Shown: piece by piece, positions 14,741-23,041 of the stretch | Layout of the letters: every line of letters starts with the position of its first letter | Numbering within the stretch: the first letter of the stretch is position 1 | DNA from: Dehalococcoidia bacterium | GTDB lineage: Bacteria > Chloroflexota > Dehalococcoidia > DSTF01 > WHTK01 | DNA: 35,930 nucleotides | Direction: 5' to 3' | Assembly: GCA_035574915.1 (NCBI GenBank) | Contig: DATLYJ010000080.1 | Location: 1 to 35,930, forward strand | The notes under the pieces: generated by a model | The model's input: the letters and a program-made list of their open reading frames with translations, nothing else | Told to the model about the DNA's origin: nothing | Database searches by the model: none | Translations under genes and position numbers: made by a program

Positions 14741-15934
14741 CTAGCGCCCCAGGGTCAGGCCAAAGACGTCCGTTGCGAGCCTCTTTGCGGCGCCCGCGTT
14801 CCTCGCGCTACCCGATGCCGCCAGCTCCAGCAGCCTCGTGACGGCGGCCTCGAGGTCGAAGCCGGAGTCCAGGGCCCCCAGCAGGGAGGAGTCGCCGTGT
14901 CCGGCGGCCTCGATGGTCCCCTGGGGCGTCGCCGCCTCGACATCCGCTAGTTCCGCCGCCAGCGCCTCCGCCGCCCCAACCCAGCGTCCGAGGGACGCCT
15001 CATCGTAGTCCCAGTCCGAACGGTAATCGCGCGCCAGCAGATAGAGGCGGACGGCGTCCGCGGGGAAGCGGTCCAGCAGGTCTCCCGCGAAGACCATGTT
15101 GCCCAGGGACTTGCTCATCTTCTCGCCGTCCAGGCGGACCATTCCCGTGTGAATCCAGTGCTTCACGAACGGCTTTCCGCTGTATGACTCGGACTGCAGG
15201 ATCTCGCAATCGTGGTGAGGGAAGAGCAGGTCGCGGCCGCCGCCGTGCAGGGTAAAGCTCTCCCCCAGGTGCGCCATACCCATCGCCGAGCACTCGATGT
15301 GCCAGCCCGGACGGCCGCGGCCCCAGGGGGACTCCCACCAGGGCTCGCCTTCCTGCCACCCCTGCCAGAGCACGAAGTCCAGGGGGTCGCGCTTGCGCGG
15401 GTCGTCCGGGCGATTACCGTTCTGGTTTGCGACCCGCAGCTTCTCCTCGTACGGCGCCGGGAACAGCCGGCCGAACTCGGGCGCGCGCCCAACCTCGAAG
15501 TACAGGCTGCCGCCGCTCTCGTAGGCAAGGCCGAGTTCCTGGAGACGGGCGTTAATCCGGCACATGTCCTCGATGTGCTCCGTCGCCCTTGGGTTCACGT
15601 CGGGCGGCAGATTATTCAGCCGCCGGCTCACGTCCCGGAACTTCGCGACCTCGCTGTCGCCCAGCTCCCTCCAATCCCGCCCGACCTCGCCCGCCTTCCG
15701 CAGGATGTCGTCGTCGATGTCCGTGATGTTCTGGACGTACTTGACCTCGTGCCCCAGGAAGCGCAGGTAGCGCACCAGCACGTCGAAGAACGTGTACGTG
15801 AAGGCGTGCCCCAGGTGCATGGCGTCGTACGGCGTGATGCCGCAGACGTAGAGCCCGATCAGCGGGTCAGCTGGGATCCGTTCGATTCGGCGGCTGAGCG
15901 AGTTGTAGACCCGGGGCGGCGGCAGGAGCGGCAC
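14741..15934 (-). CDS. short cysteinyl-tRNA synthetase paralogue resembling MshC-type cysteine ligase
   Basis: A 397-residue class I synthetase fold. Zinc-ligand Cys31 sits in YVCGITPYDAMHLGHA (HLGH 40-43). YVQNITDIDDDIL, DWRELGD, RKRDPLDFVLW, GRPGWHIECSAM, HGGGRDLLFPHHDCE and HTGMVRLDGEKMSKSLGN (KMSKS about 272) follow. It stops about 60 residues earlier than the cysS copy in this window and has little anticodon-binding region. The GITPYDA-HLGHA motif, the DW-L segment and the short C-terminus resemble MshC, which joins cysteine to glucosaminyl-inositol in mycothiol synthesis. A tRNA-charging or cysteine-activating role with another acceptor is equally possible. GTG start without ribosome site; TAAGAT lies six bases upstream. 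Confidence 0.85.
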   Translation of the reverse strand: MPLLPPPRVYNSLSRRIERIPADPLIGLYVCGITPYDAMHLGHAFTYTFFDVLVRYLRFLGHEVKYVQNITDIDDDILRKAGEVGRDWRELGDSEVAKFRDVSRRLNNLPPDVNPRATEHIEDMCRINARLQELGLAYESGGSLYFEVGRAPEFGRLFPAPYEEKLRVANQNGNRPDDPRKRDPLDFVLWQGWQEGEPWWESPWGRGRPGWHIECSAMGMAHLGESFTLHGGGRDLLFPHHDCEILQSESYSGKPFVKHWIHTGMVRLDGEKMSKSLGNMVFAGDLLDRFPADAVRLYLLARDYRSDWDYDEASLGRWVGAAEALAAELADVEAATPQGTIEAAGHGDSSLLGALDSGFDLEAAVTRLLELAASGSARNAGAAKRLATDVFGLTLGR

Positions 15935-15940
15935 CCGAAA

Positions 15941-15946
15941 ATCTTA
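15941..15946 (-). promoter_or_regulatory. -10-like hexamer of a leaderless MshC/CysS-like gene
   Basis: TAAGAT ends exactly six bases before the GTG at 15934; no Shine-Dalgarno or clear -35. Spacing identical to three other genes in the window. Confidence 0.35.
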
Positions 15947-16025
15947 ACAGGGCCGATCCGCAAGCAGATGCCCACCCGGGGCCGGCGGCGCCCTGCAGGA
16001 CGCCCGGGCGCCGGCCGCGATACGT

Positions 16026-17045
16026 TTACGCTGCCAGGCGCTCCACCACGGGCTCCACGCCCCGGTCAAGCTTCTGGCGCCAGTACTGCAGCAAGTCCGC
16101 CATCGTCTTTTCGAACGGGATGCGCGGCTTCCACCCGGTCTCCGCCCTGAACCGGGAGCAATCGCCAAGGAGGACCGGCACGTCGGATGGGCGCAGCCGC
16201 GAAGGGTCCACCCGCACCTCCACGCGCACATGCGACATCTCCAGCAGCATGTCCAGGACGCTGCGGATCCGGTAGGCCTTGCCGGAACAGATGTTGTAGA
16301 CCTCCCCTGGTGTCGCCGCGTTGACCGCGACCCAGTAGGCGCGTACCACGTCGCGCACGTCAGTGTAGTCGCGCTCCGCCTCTAGGTTCCCCACGTGGAT
16401 GACAGGCGCTCGGCTGCCCGCCTCGATCTCGGCCACCTGCTTCGCGAAATTAGACGTTACGAAGGACTCGCCGCGCCGCGGGCCTTCGTGGTTGAAGGCG
16501 CGGGTCCGGATGATGCGCAAGCCATAGCTCTGATAGTACTGGTAGCCCAGGAAGTCCATCGCAACCTTGGACACGGCATACGGTGACAGCGGCCGTAGCG
16601 GCGTCTCCTCGGTGATCGGCAGCGAGTTCCGGTCGACCAGCCCGTATTCTTCGGACGAGCCGGCTATCTGGATGACGGGATCGCACCCGCTCTGCCGTAT
16701 CGCCTCGAACAGATGCACGGAGCCGGTCAGGTTCGCCTCCATCGTCGCGGTCGGTGAAGCCCAGGAGGCAGGGACGAAGGACTGCGCCGCGAGGTGGAAG
16801 ACGTAGTCCGGCTGCACCTCGGCGACCGTGCGGCTCATGGAGTAGGCATCCATCAGGTCGCCTTCGTGGAGGTGGAGACGGCTCTTGATACCGTCGATGT
16901 GCTCGGTGCTCGACCGGTGCCGGCAGATGCCGTGCACCTCCAACCCTTCGTCCAGCAGGAGTTCCGCCATGTGGCTGCCCACGAAGCCCGTAATGCCCGT
17001 GATCAGAGCCCGCTTCCTGGCCCGGCCGCTCTCGAGTACACCCAT
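16026..17045 (-). CDS. GDP-mannose 4,6-dehydratase / GDP-6-deoxymannose reductase-like SDR enzyme
   Basis: Extended short-chain dehydrogenase of 339 residues making a 6-deoxyhexose nucleotide sugar. NAD(P)-binding GITGFVG is at 17-23, LAAQSFVPASW at about 85-95 and SSEEYG after strand 5. The catalytic YAVSK is at 156-160, and ARAFNHEGPRRGESFV, VGNLEAERDYTDVRDVVRAY and NICSGKAYRI follow. The last motifs fit the Gmd/Rmd branch; dehydratase and reductase cannot be told apart with certainty. The ATG at 17045 is chosen for AGGGAGG eight bases upstream and because the conserved fold starts right after it. It is divergent from the first glycosyltransferase, so it probably supplies that locus with a deoxysugar. 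Confidence 0.88.
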   Translation of the reverse strand: MGVLESGRARKRALITGITGFVGSHMAELLLDEGLEVHGICRHRSSTEHIDGIKSRLHLHEGDLMDAYSMSRTVAEVQPDYVFHLAAQSFVPASWASPTATMEANLTGSVHLFEAIRQSGCDPVIQIAGSSEEYGLVDRNSLPITEETPLRPLSPYAVSKVAMDFLGYQYYQSYGLRIIRTRAFNHEGPRRGESFVTSNFAKQVAEIEAGSRAPVIHVGNLEAERDYTDVRDVVRAYWVAVNAATPGEVYNICSGKAYRIRSVLDMLLEMSHVRVEVRVDPSRLRPSDVPVLLGDCSRFRAETGWKPRIPFEKTMADLLQYWRQKLDRGVEPVVERLAA

Positions 17046-17061
17046 GAAGTCATCCTCCCTG

Positions 17062-17075
17062 ACAGGAAATCCTGT
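17062..17075. repeat. short inverted repeat upstream of the Gmd-like gene
   Basis: ACAGGA, AA, TCCTGT: perfect six-base arms next to the ribosome site of the gene at 17045. Could be an operator; the two-base loop is too tight for a stable RNA hairpin. Confidence 0.3.
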
Positions 17076-17321
17076 GGAGTTATCGGCGCCCTGAGCCTGC
17101 GGTGTCATAGGGGGCATTCCCAATCTCGTTCTGCTTGCCCTGCTGGGAGGTCGTGGCCGTCCTCAGGAGGGCACCGGCGAAAATCGACACCCGGGAAGAG
17201 CAGGCGCTCAAGCGCGCGGCCCTCAGTGCCGACAATTCACTGACCCTGACCCGAATCGGAAGGAGCCGGCGCCATCGTAGCCCTGACCATTGCTCCGCCG
17301 CCGGCCGCGAGCCCCGCGCGC

Positions 17322-18416
17322 TTGCCCCGCGTCGGGATCGTCACCTATGACTTCTTCCCTCCCATCGGCGGCCAGGGCCGCCACACCTACGAGCTCTGGT
17401 GGCACCTGCGCCGCCTGGGCGCGGACGTGAAAGTGCTCTCCTCGCGTCCCAACGCGCTTGCAGGCCACACCTGCGCCGGGACGCCAGCAGCGATGCTGGC
17501 CAGAGGTATCGGCTTTTCCATTCATGCCAACGTCGTGCTGAGTCGCTGGCTGCACGCCAACCCCTGCGACCTCCTGCACCTCAACGGTGGCCCTGGCGGC
17601 GTCCTCCTGCTCGTCAAGCCTCCAGCGCCCTTGCTCTACACGGCCCACCATACCTACGCCCAGCAGGCCCGCCTCGTTCCCGGCCAGGCCTGGAAGAAGG
17701 CTCTGGCTCAGGTCGAGGCGCGCGGCTACGCGGCCGCCGCGGCTGTCGCGGCCGACACGCCCTCGACGGCCCGGTCCGTGATCGCCGAACTGGGCGTAGA
17801 CGCCGCGAAAGTTACAGTCATCCCGAGCGGCTTTGACGCCTCCCGCTTTCGGCCTCTCGGTTTGGAGCGCGCCCCGGACTGGGCGCTGTTCGTTGGCCGC
17901 CTGGACGCCCGTAAGGGCTTCCGGTTCCTCCTCGAGTCCTGGGTGGAGGTCGCGCGCCGCCGGCCGCAGGCGCGGCTCTTCGTCGTTGGCTCGGGGCCGC
18001 TCGAACCCTGGGCGCGCCGCTTCGTCGCCCAACACTGCCTGGAGGCGTCGGTGAGGTTCCTAGGCCGCCAATCGGAGGATGGACTCATCTCCTGGTACAA
18101 CCGTGTTTCCGTCGTGGTCGTCCCCTCGGTCTTCGAGGGCTTCGGCCTCACGGCGCTGGAAGCGCTGGCCTGCGGCGCGCAGGTCGTCGCTTCCGACGTC
18201 GAGGGCCTGGCAGACGTTGTGCCGGACGCTGGCTGGGCGCGCCGCGTGCCCTATGGCGACAACCGTGCCCTTGCCGAGGGCATCCTGGGGGCGCTGCAGG
18301 CGCCGAAGGCCATCCCGGCGGCGGCCATCGCGCGCCTGGCGCAGACCTACTCCTGGCCACAGGTCGCGGCCATGTACCTCGCGGCCTACCAGTCCCTGGA
18401 GTCGCAGCCATCATGA
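17322..18416 (+). CDS. GT4-family glycosyltransferase
   Basis: Retaining GT-B glycosyltransferase, probably using a nucleotide sugar to extend a lipid-linked oligosaccharide at the inner membrane face. The N-terminal Rossmann half begins with RVGIVTYDFFPPIGGQGRHTYEL, the acceptor-side glycine loop. The C-terminal half has FVGRLDARKGFRFLLES and the E-x7-E block SVFEGFGLTALEALACGAQVVAS. The stated start is the TTG at 17322, which has no ribosome site. A strong GGAAGGAG at 17258-17265 points instead to an in-frame ATC at 17274, giving 16 more residues; there is no ATG, GTG or TTG between. It overlaps the next gene by four bases (ATGA). Confidence 0.88.
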   Translation: MPRVGIVTYDFFPPIGGQGRHTYELWWHLRRLGADVKVLSSRPNALAGHTCAGTPAAMLARGIGFSIHANVVLSRWLHANPCDLLHLNGGPGGVLLLVKPPAPLLYTAHHTYAQQARLVPGQAWKKALAQVEARGYAAAAAVAADTPSTARSVIAELGVDAAKVTVIPSGFDASRFRPLGLERAPDWALFVGRLDARKGFRFLLESWVEVARRRPQARLFVVGSGPLEPWARRFVAQHCLEASVRFLGRQSEDGLISWYNRVSVVVVPSVFEGFGLTALEALACGAQVVASDVEGLADVVPDAGWARRVPYGDNRALAEGILGALQAPKAIPAAAIARLAQTYSWPQVAAMYLAAYQSLESQPS

Positions 18417-20335
18417 CCGTAGTCCCCGCCTGGCCCGGCCTGCGGCAGGCTCTTCGTATAGCCCTGCTCCAGTCAGCCGCCCTGGTAGTCCTGTCTTTGG
18501 CCGCCTTGCTGGCGGCGCGGGCCTTCCCGGACCAGTTCTTCTTCTTCCGGGCTCCCTGGCTCCTGCACCCTTTCGAGCAGGAGCACCTGATGATCGCTCG
18601 CCACCTCGCGCACACCGGCGATCTGACCATCGACGGTGAGGGACTGCACCCGGCTTACGGTTCGGAGGACCGCGGCTATGTCGACGGCCGCTACGTGCCC
18701 CGCGGCGGCGTCCTCGGATACCTCATCTACGCTCCCACCTTCCTCATTTCAGACTCCGCCTGGCTATGGGTGACCCCTGCCTTCGGGATTGTGGGCGCCT
18801 TGGGTGCCTGTGCGCTGGTGGCCCGCCGCACGGGAAGCGCCGTCGCGGGCCTCGGAGCGGGCACGGCCCTCTACTTCGCCGCGCCCTACTATCTCGCGTC
18901 CTCCGGCGTGGCGTTCGAGAACCTGATCGCAACGGCTCTCGTTCTCTGGGCTGCCGTAGCCCTGGACTCCTACGCGCGCGACGGCCACCCCGCCGCTGGG
19001 GTGTTGGCCGGCCTGCTGGCCGGAGCCGCAGCGGCCACCCGGCCTGACTACGCCCCGGCGGCGGGGCTCGTCATCTGCCTGATCCTCGTCCGCCTGGCCA
19101 TTGCCTGGCGCGCCGGCCGGCTTTCGCGCTCAATTTTCGCGGGGAGCGGCCTTGGAGCCGCCTTCGCGGCGGCTGGCGTCGCCAGCATCTTCGCGGCAAA
19201 CTACGCCTTCACCGGCGACCCCTTACAGAGCCCTTACGGCAGCGCCTGGCAGGGCAGCGCCTCCGGCATCGCCCGCAACTTCGCCGCCTTTCACCTTGCC
19301 GACTTTGTGAAGCTAGCCCGCTTCTTCCTCTGGGATGTCTCGGCCCCGGCGAGCGCGCTATTCGTAGCGGGCCTTGTGCTCCTGCCCGTGCACAGGAGGC
19401 CGTTCGCTGGCGACGTGATGCTCCTCGGCCTCGCCCTCTTCCTCGTCGTGCTCCACCTGGGCAGGTCCGGCCTGCACGCAACGGAAGAGGCTCTCCTGGT
19501 CTCGAGCCCGCCTCGGTACCTGCTGCCCGTCTATGGCGCCGGCATCGTCCTTGGCTTCGGCGGCCTCGCGCTGGCGCTGAGGCGCCTGGACCTGGGGCCG
19601 CTACCGAGTGCGCTCATGCTGGGAGTAGCGCTGGTCGCCGCCTCGGTTGGACTTAATGAGGCATACACCAACGCTGCTGGCATCCCCGCCGCCCAGGGCA
19701 CCGCGAAGCGCCACCTGGCAGTCCACGAGTTCTCGCTAAAGCATCCGGACGCCCTGTTCCTGGGCGACATCGACACCAGCGCAATCATCGTCACCCAGCG
19801 CCTGCTCATCCCACGCTTGCTTCCCGAAACCTCCGCCCTTGCCCCGATCGTCGCCGGCGAGCTTGGCTCGGGCCGCTCTGTGTACGTGGTCGATAGGCCG
19901 GACTCGCTGGTCAATAACCCCCTGTACTCGGGGTACATGGACACCCTTGCGGCGAGCGGCCTCGCCCTCTGCCGCGAGAGCGACGAGCGGCTCTTCGCCG
20001 AGGTCGTGTCTGTCGAAGGTGAGGGCAGCCGGCTTGTTACTCGGCTCTCGGTGCGCGCCAACGACCCTGCCGGAGTGGTAACGCCCGTCCTGCGCCAGGG
20101 TTTGTCCTATTACCTCGTCGCCTCTGGCGAGTTCGCGTACAACGCCGCCGGCGCCAGGTCCGACGCGGTCGACCTGTGGCTAGACGACACCCGTATGGCG
20201 AGTCAGCGTTCTGCCGCGCACGTCTACTGCCGCAAGGTTCAAGGTGGAGGAGCCCCGGTGCGTCTCTACGTCGGCGACGCGTTTACACAGGACAACAGCG
20301 GCGCTCTCACCGTCGCGGTCTGGCTGGCCAGGTGA
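18413..20335 (+). CDS. large polytopic membrane protein, GT-C glycosyltransferase-like
   Basis: A 640-residue protein with a dozen or so hydrophobic helices (residues about 15-400). After the first helix comes a soluble loop with PFEQEHLMIARHLAHTGDLT, and an R-x-D in ATRPDYAPAAGLVI. This layout is like ArnT/PMT-type GT-C enzymes that take sugar from a polyprenyl-phosphate donor outside the membrane. About 230 C-terminal residues are soluble and beta-rich. The loop acid expected in GT-C enzymes may be Glu or Asp in the HPFEQEH region; this is not certain. Its ATG overlaps the stop of the preceding glycosyltransferase and the next glycosyltransferase starts eight bases after it, so the three form one operon. 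Confidence 0.72.
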   Translation: MTVVPAWPGLRQALRIALLQSAALVVLSLAALLAARAFPDQFFFFRAPWLLHPFEQEHLMIARHLAHTGDLTIDGEGLHPAYGSEDRGYVDGRYVPRGGVLGYLIYAPTFLISDSAWLWVTPAFGIVGALGACALVARRTGSAVAGLGAGTALYFAAPYYLASSGVAFENLIATALVLWAAVALDSYARDGHPAAGVLAGLLAGAAAATRPDYAPAAGLVICLILVRLAIAWRAGRLSRSIFAGSGLGAAFAAAGVASIFAANYAFTGDPLQSPYGSAWQGSASGIARNFAAFHLADFVKLARFFLWDVSAPASALFVAGLVLLPVHRRPFAGDVMLLGLALFLVVLHLGRSGLHATEEALLVSSPPRYLLPVYGAGIVLGFGGLALALRRLDLGPLPSALMLGVALVAASVGLNEAYTNAAGIPAAQGTAKRHLAVHEFSLKHPDALFLGDIDTSAIIVTQRLLIPRLLPETSALAPIVAGELGSGRSVYVVDRPDSLVNNPLYSGYMDTLAASGLALCRESDERLFAEVVSVEGEGSRLVTRLSVRANDPAGVVTPVLRQGLSYYLVASGEFAYNAAGARSDAVDLWLDDTRMASQRSAAHVYCRKVQGGGAPVRLYVGDAFTQDNSGALTVAVWLAR

Positions 20336-20342
20336 CCTCGCG

Positions 20343-21470
20343 ATGAAGGTCGGCCTACTCACGGACAGCATCGAGAGAGGCAGCCCCGGGCTGCGGCGCT
20401 ACGCCATGCGGCTTTCGGCGGAGTTACTCGCCCTTGGCGGCGCCGACATCACCCTGCTGCACTTCTCCCCCGGCCGCGACTCCTTCTTCGAAGGTAAGCC
20501 CCACAGGCGGCTCTTTGACACCAGGGTCCCCCTGGCTGGCAAACAACTCGTTTTCTACCCCCAGGTCCGCCCCTTGAGCCTCGACATAGTGCACGACACC
20601 TATCACTTCCCGCCGTTCCTTGCGCCGGCATCATACGGCCGCATCATGACCGTCGCGGACACGACGGCCATAACTATGCGCACGCACCGCCTCAAAAACC
20701 GCCTGGCACACAAACTGCTGTTCCCGGTGCTGGTGCGGCGGGCCGACCACATCCTCACGATCTCGCAGCACACGCGCCACGACCTGATTGAGTTGTTACG
20801 CCTGCCAGAGGGCAAGGTCACCGCAACGCCGCTCGCCGCAGACGATCACCTTCAGCGCGTATCAGACCCGGCCAGACTCGCTGATGTCCGCTACCGTCTG
20901 AAGCTTCCAGCGCGCTACTTCCTCTACGTCGGCACAATCGAACCGAGAAAGAACCTCGAGCGCACGGTGAAGGCCTTCGCTCGGGCGGCCGCGGCCCACC
21001 CTGACGCCGAGCTGCTCCTCGCCGGACCTCGCGGCTGGGGAGACGCTGACCTTGAGGCAGTCGCCGCCGCCGAAGGAGTCGGCGCGCGGGTGCGGCTGCT
21101 CGGCCGCGTTGAGGAGCAGGACCTGGCCGCCCTCTACACGATGGCCACCGCGCTCGTTTACCCGTCTCTGTACGAAGGCTTTGGCCTGCCCCCCCTGGAG
21201 GCCATGCAATGCGGTTGCCCCGTGATCACCTCGAACGTGTCCAGCCTGCCGGAGGTCGTCGGCGACGCCGCCCTCCTCGTGGACCCTCGGTCCATCGACG
21301 GGATTGCCGAGGCCATGAGGGCAGTCCTCGCGAGCGAGTCGGAGCGCGGGGCGATGATCGAGCGCGGGCTCAAGCGGGCCCGCCTGTTCTCCTGGCGGCG
21401 CTGCGCCGAGAGGACGATGGAGGTCTACGAGCACGTCGCGGCCTCCCGGGCAGCCTCCCGAGCGGCCTGA
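20343..21470 (+). CDS. GT4-family glycosyltransferase (mannosyltransferase-like)
   Basis: A 375-residue GT-B enzyme. N-terminal MKVGLLTDSIERGSPGLRRYAMRL carries the glycine loop. DIVHDTYHFPPFLAP and ADHILTISQHTRHDLIE are typical of the GT4 mannosyltransferase group. FLYVGTIEPRKNLERTVKAF opens the C-terminal domain, followed by LYEGFGLPPLEAMQCGCPVITS (E-x7-E) and NVSSLPEVVGDAALLVDP. The start at 20343 is chosen over a longer frame because the fold starts there and AGGTGA lies just upstream, overlapping the previous stop. Sugar specificity unknown, though the motif set is common in GDP-mannose users, and a GDP-mannose-modifying enzyme lies nearby. Confidence 0.9.
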   Translation: MKVGLLTDSIERGSPGLRRYAMRLSAELLALGGADITLLHFSPGRDSFFEGKPHRRLFDTRVPLAGKQLVFYPQVRPLSLDIVHDTYHFPPFLAPASYGRIMTVADTTAITMRTHRLKNRLAHKLLFPVLVRRADHILTISQHTRHDLIELLRLPEGKVTATPLAADDHLQRVSDPARLADVRYRLKLPARYFLYVGTIEPRKNLERTVKAFARAAAAHPDAELLLAGPRGWGDADLEAVAAAEGVGARVRLLGRVEEQDLAALYTMATALVYPSLYEGFGLPPLEAMQCGCPVITSNVSSLPEVVGDAALLVDPRSIDGIAEAMRAVLASESERGAMIERGLKRARLFSWRRCAERTMEVYEHVAASRAASRAA

Positions 21471-21540
21471 GAAGCTTGCACGAGCCACTACGACGACACC
21501 GCCGGGAGGCTGTGGTCCGCGCCCGGCGGATGGACCGCTT

Positions 21541-21559
21541 GCGCGCCGGACCGGCGCGC
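21541..21559. terminator. GC-rich hairpin between convergent genes
   Basis: GCGCGCCGG, A, CCGGCGCGC: perfect arms with a minimal loop, in the 110-base gap between the convergent glycosyltransferase and flippase genes. No T-run on either side, so it may stop transcription only with Rho help or stabilise 3' ends. Confidence 0.35.
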
Positions 21560-21580
21560 GGGTCCTCTACGCCGCCCTGG

Positions 21581-23041
21581 TCAGGCAGCCCTGGAAACCA
21601 CGTTCTCGTCCTCGGCCTCGGTCAGGCCGCCAGGCATCTTTAGGACGCCCAGGCGCCAGACCAGCGCCGCGTAGGCCGCGGCGGCGAGCACGATTGTCAG
21701 GGGCAGCGGCGCCGCCGGGTGTACGGCGAGCAGCACGCCGACCACGGCGAGCGCCGCCGTGGCCGGCCGCGCCGCCGTCATCAGTATCTCTTGGCGACCC
21801 ATGCCCCCGGTACGAGAAGCCATGAACGCGAACACCGCTGTCTCGGCAGCCAGGGTCGCCGCCGCTGCCCCGTCAAGACTGAACCGCGGTATGAGGGCGA
21901 GGTTCAGCACCACGTTGACCACGGCGGCAATCGCTACGCCGGCGAGATACTCGCGCTGTCGCCCCGAGACCAGAAGGTGAGACCCGAAATAGCTGGAGAG
22001 AAACATGGCGCCCGCGGTCAGGCTCAGCACGCGCAGCGCGAAGGTGCCACCTGCGTATTCGGCCCCGTACACGAACACGAGGAGCGGCTCCGCGAGCACG
22101 AAGCCGCCTGCCGCCACCGGCAGGCCGAAGGCGAGTGAGTAGGAGCCATACAGCCGCATGAGGGCCCGCTTCTGCCTGCCGCTAGCATAGGCGCGCGACT
22201 GCGCCGGCAGGAACGCTGCCCTCAGCATCGAGACGATGCCGGAACTCCAGAGTGCCGGCGCATAGGCTGCCGTGTACCAGCCCAGCTCCTCGGCCTGACC
22301 AAGGGCTCCCATGATGACGCGATCGAAGTAGTAGTAGACCGCCGTCGTCAGCATCGCCACGCCAAGCGGCCAGGTCTCGCGGACAAGCGCCTTCGCAAGC
22401 TCCATCTGGAACTCGAACGCCAGCGGGCGCAATATCCGGAGGGCCAGCGCCCCACAGACAAGGAAAACCACGACCGTGACCGCTAGCGAGGCTGCCGCGA
22501 TCTCAGTGACTGCGGCGCCGCCAGCCGCCAGCGCCGCAACCACGCCGACGCTGACAAACGCATGAACCGAGGTCACCGCGGCCTCAAGCGCCATCTTCCC
22601 CGATGCCCGGAACGAACATTGCAGGATCAGCGTCCCCGACGCCACGAGAAGCTGCGCACCCAGAATGTAGACCAGCGCCCGCGCTTCGGCGCTGTCGTTC
22701 ACCAGCGGCTCGAGCGCGACCAAAAGGGCGAACACCGCCGCAGTGAGAGCGACCTTGATTGCCCCCACGGTGCCGAGGTACGGTCCCGGCCGCGCGCCTC
22801 GGCTCAGGTCGCGCGTGGCCAGGGTCGAGAGGCCGAAGTCGGCCGCCGTCGCGAAAAAGCTCGTAAAGGCCAACGCAAAGCCCCAGTGCCCGTAGGCGAC
22901 GGCTCCAACGTGGCGCGCGATGACCGCCGAGCGCACAAACATGGCCACGCCCCAGGCCACCTGGGCTCCCACCAGCCATCCCGTGTTGAACAGCAGCGTC
23001 CGCGCCGAGACCTGCCGCGCATCGCCCATGCTGACGCTCAT
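21581..23041 (-). CDS. oligosaccharide flippase (Wzx-like, MOP superfamily)
   Basis: A 486-residue membrane protein with about 12-14 hydrophobic helices. The N-terminal helix pair includes GWLVGAQVAWGVAMFVRSAVIARHVGAVAYGHWGFALAF, the usual start of polysaccharide-biosynthesis flippases. YYYFDRVIMGALGQAEELGWYTAAY in the middle is the typical second-half entry. It moves lipid-linked oligosaccharide units across the membrane. Its ATG overlaps the stop of the glycosyltransferase upstream by four bases (ATGA), so the two are translationally coupled. No Wzy polymerase or Wzz is evident in the window, unless the GT-C-like protein fills part of that role. Confidence 0.87.
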   Translation of the reverse strand: MSVSMGDARQVSARTLLFNTGWLVGAQVAWGVAMFVRSAVIARHVGAVAYGHWGFALAFTSFFATAADFGLSTLATRDLSRGARPGPYLGTVGAIKVALTAAVFALLVALEPLVNDSAEARALVYILGAQLLVASGTLILQCSFRASGKMALEAAVTSVHAFVSVGVVAALAAGGAAVTEIAAASLAVTVVVFLVCGALALRILRPLAFEFQMELAKALVRETWPLGVAMLTTAVYYYFDRVIMGALGQAEELGWYTAAYAPALWSSGIVSMLRAAFLPAQSRAYASGRQKRALMRLYGSYSLAFGLPVAAGGFVLAEPLLVFVYGAEYAGGTFALRVLSLTAGAMFLSSYFGSHLLVSGRQREYLAGVAIAAVVNVVLNLALIPRFSLDGAAAATLAAETAVFAFMASRTGGMGRQEILMTAARPATAALAVVGVLLAVHPAAPLPLTIVLAAAAYAALVWRLGVLKMPGGLTEAEDENVVSRAA

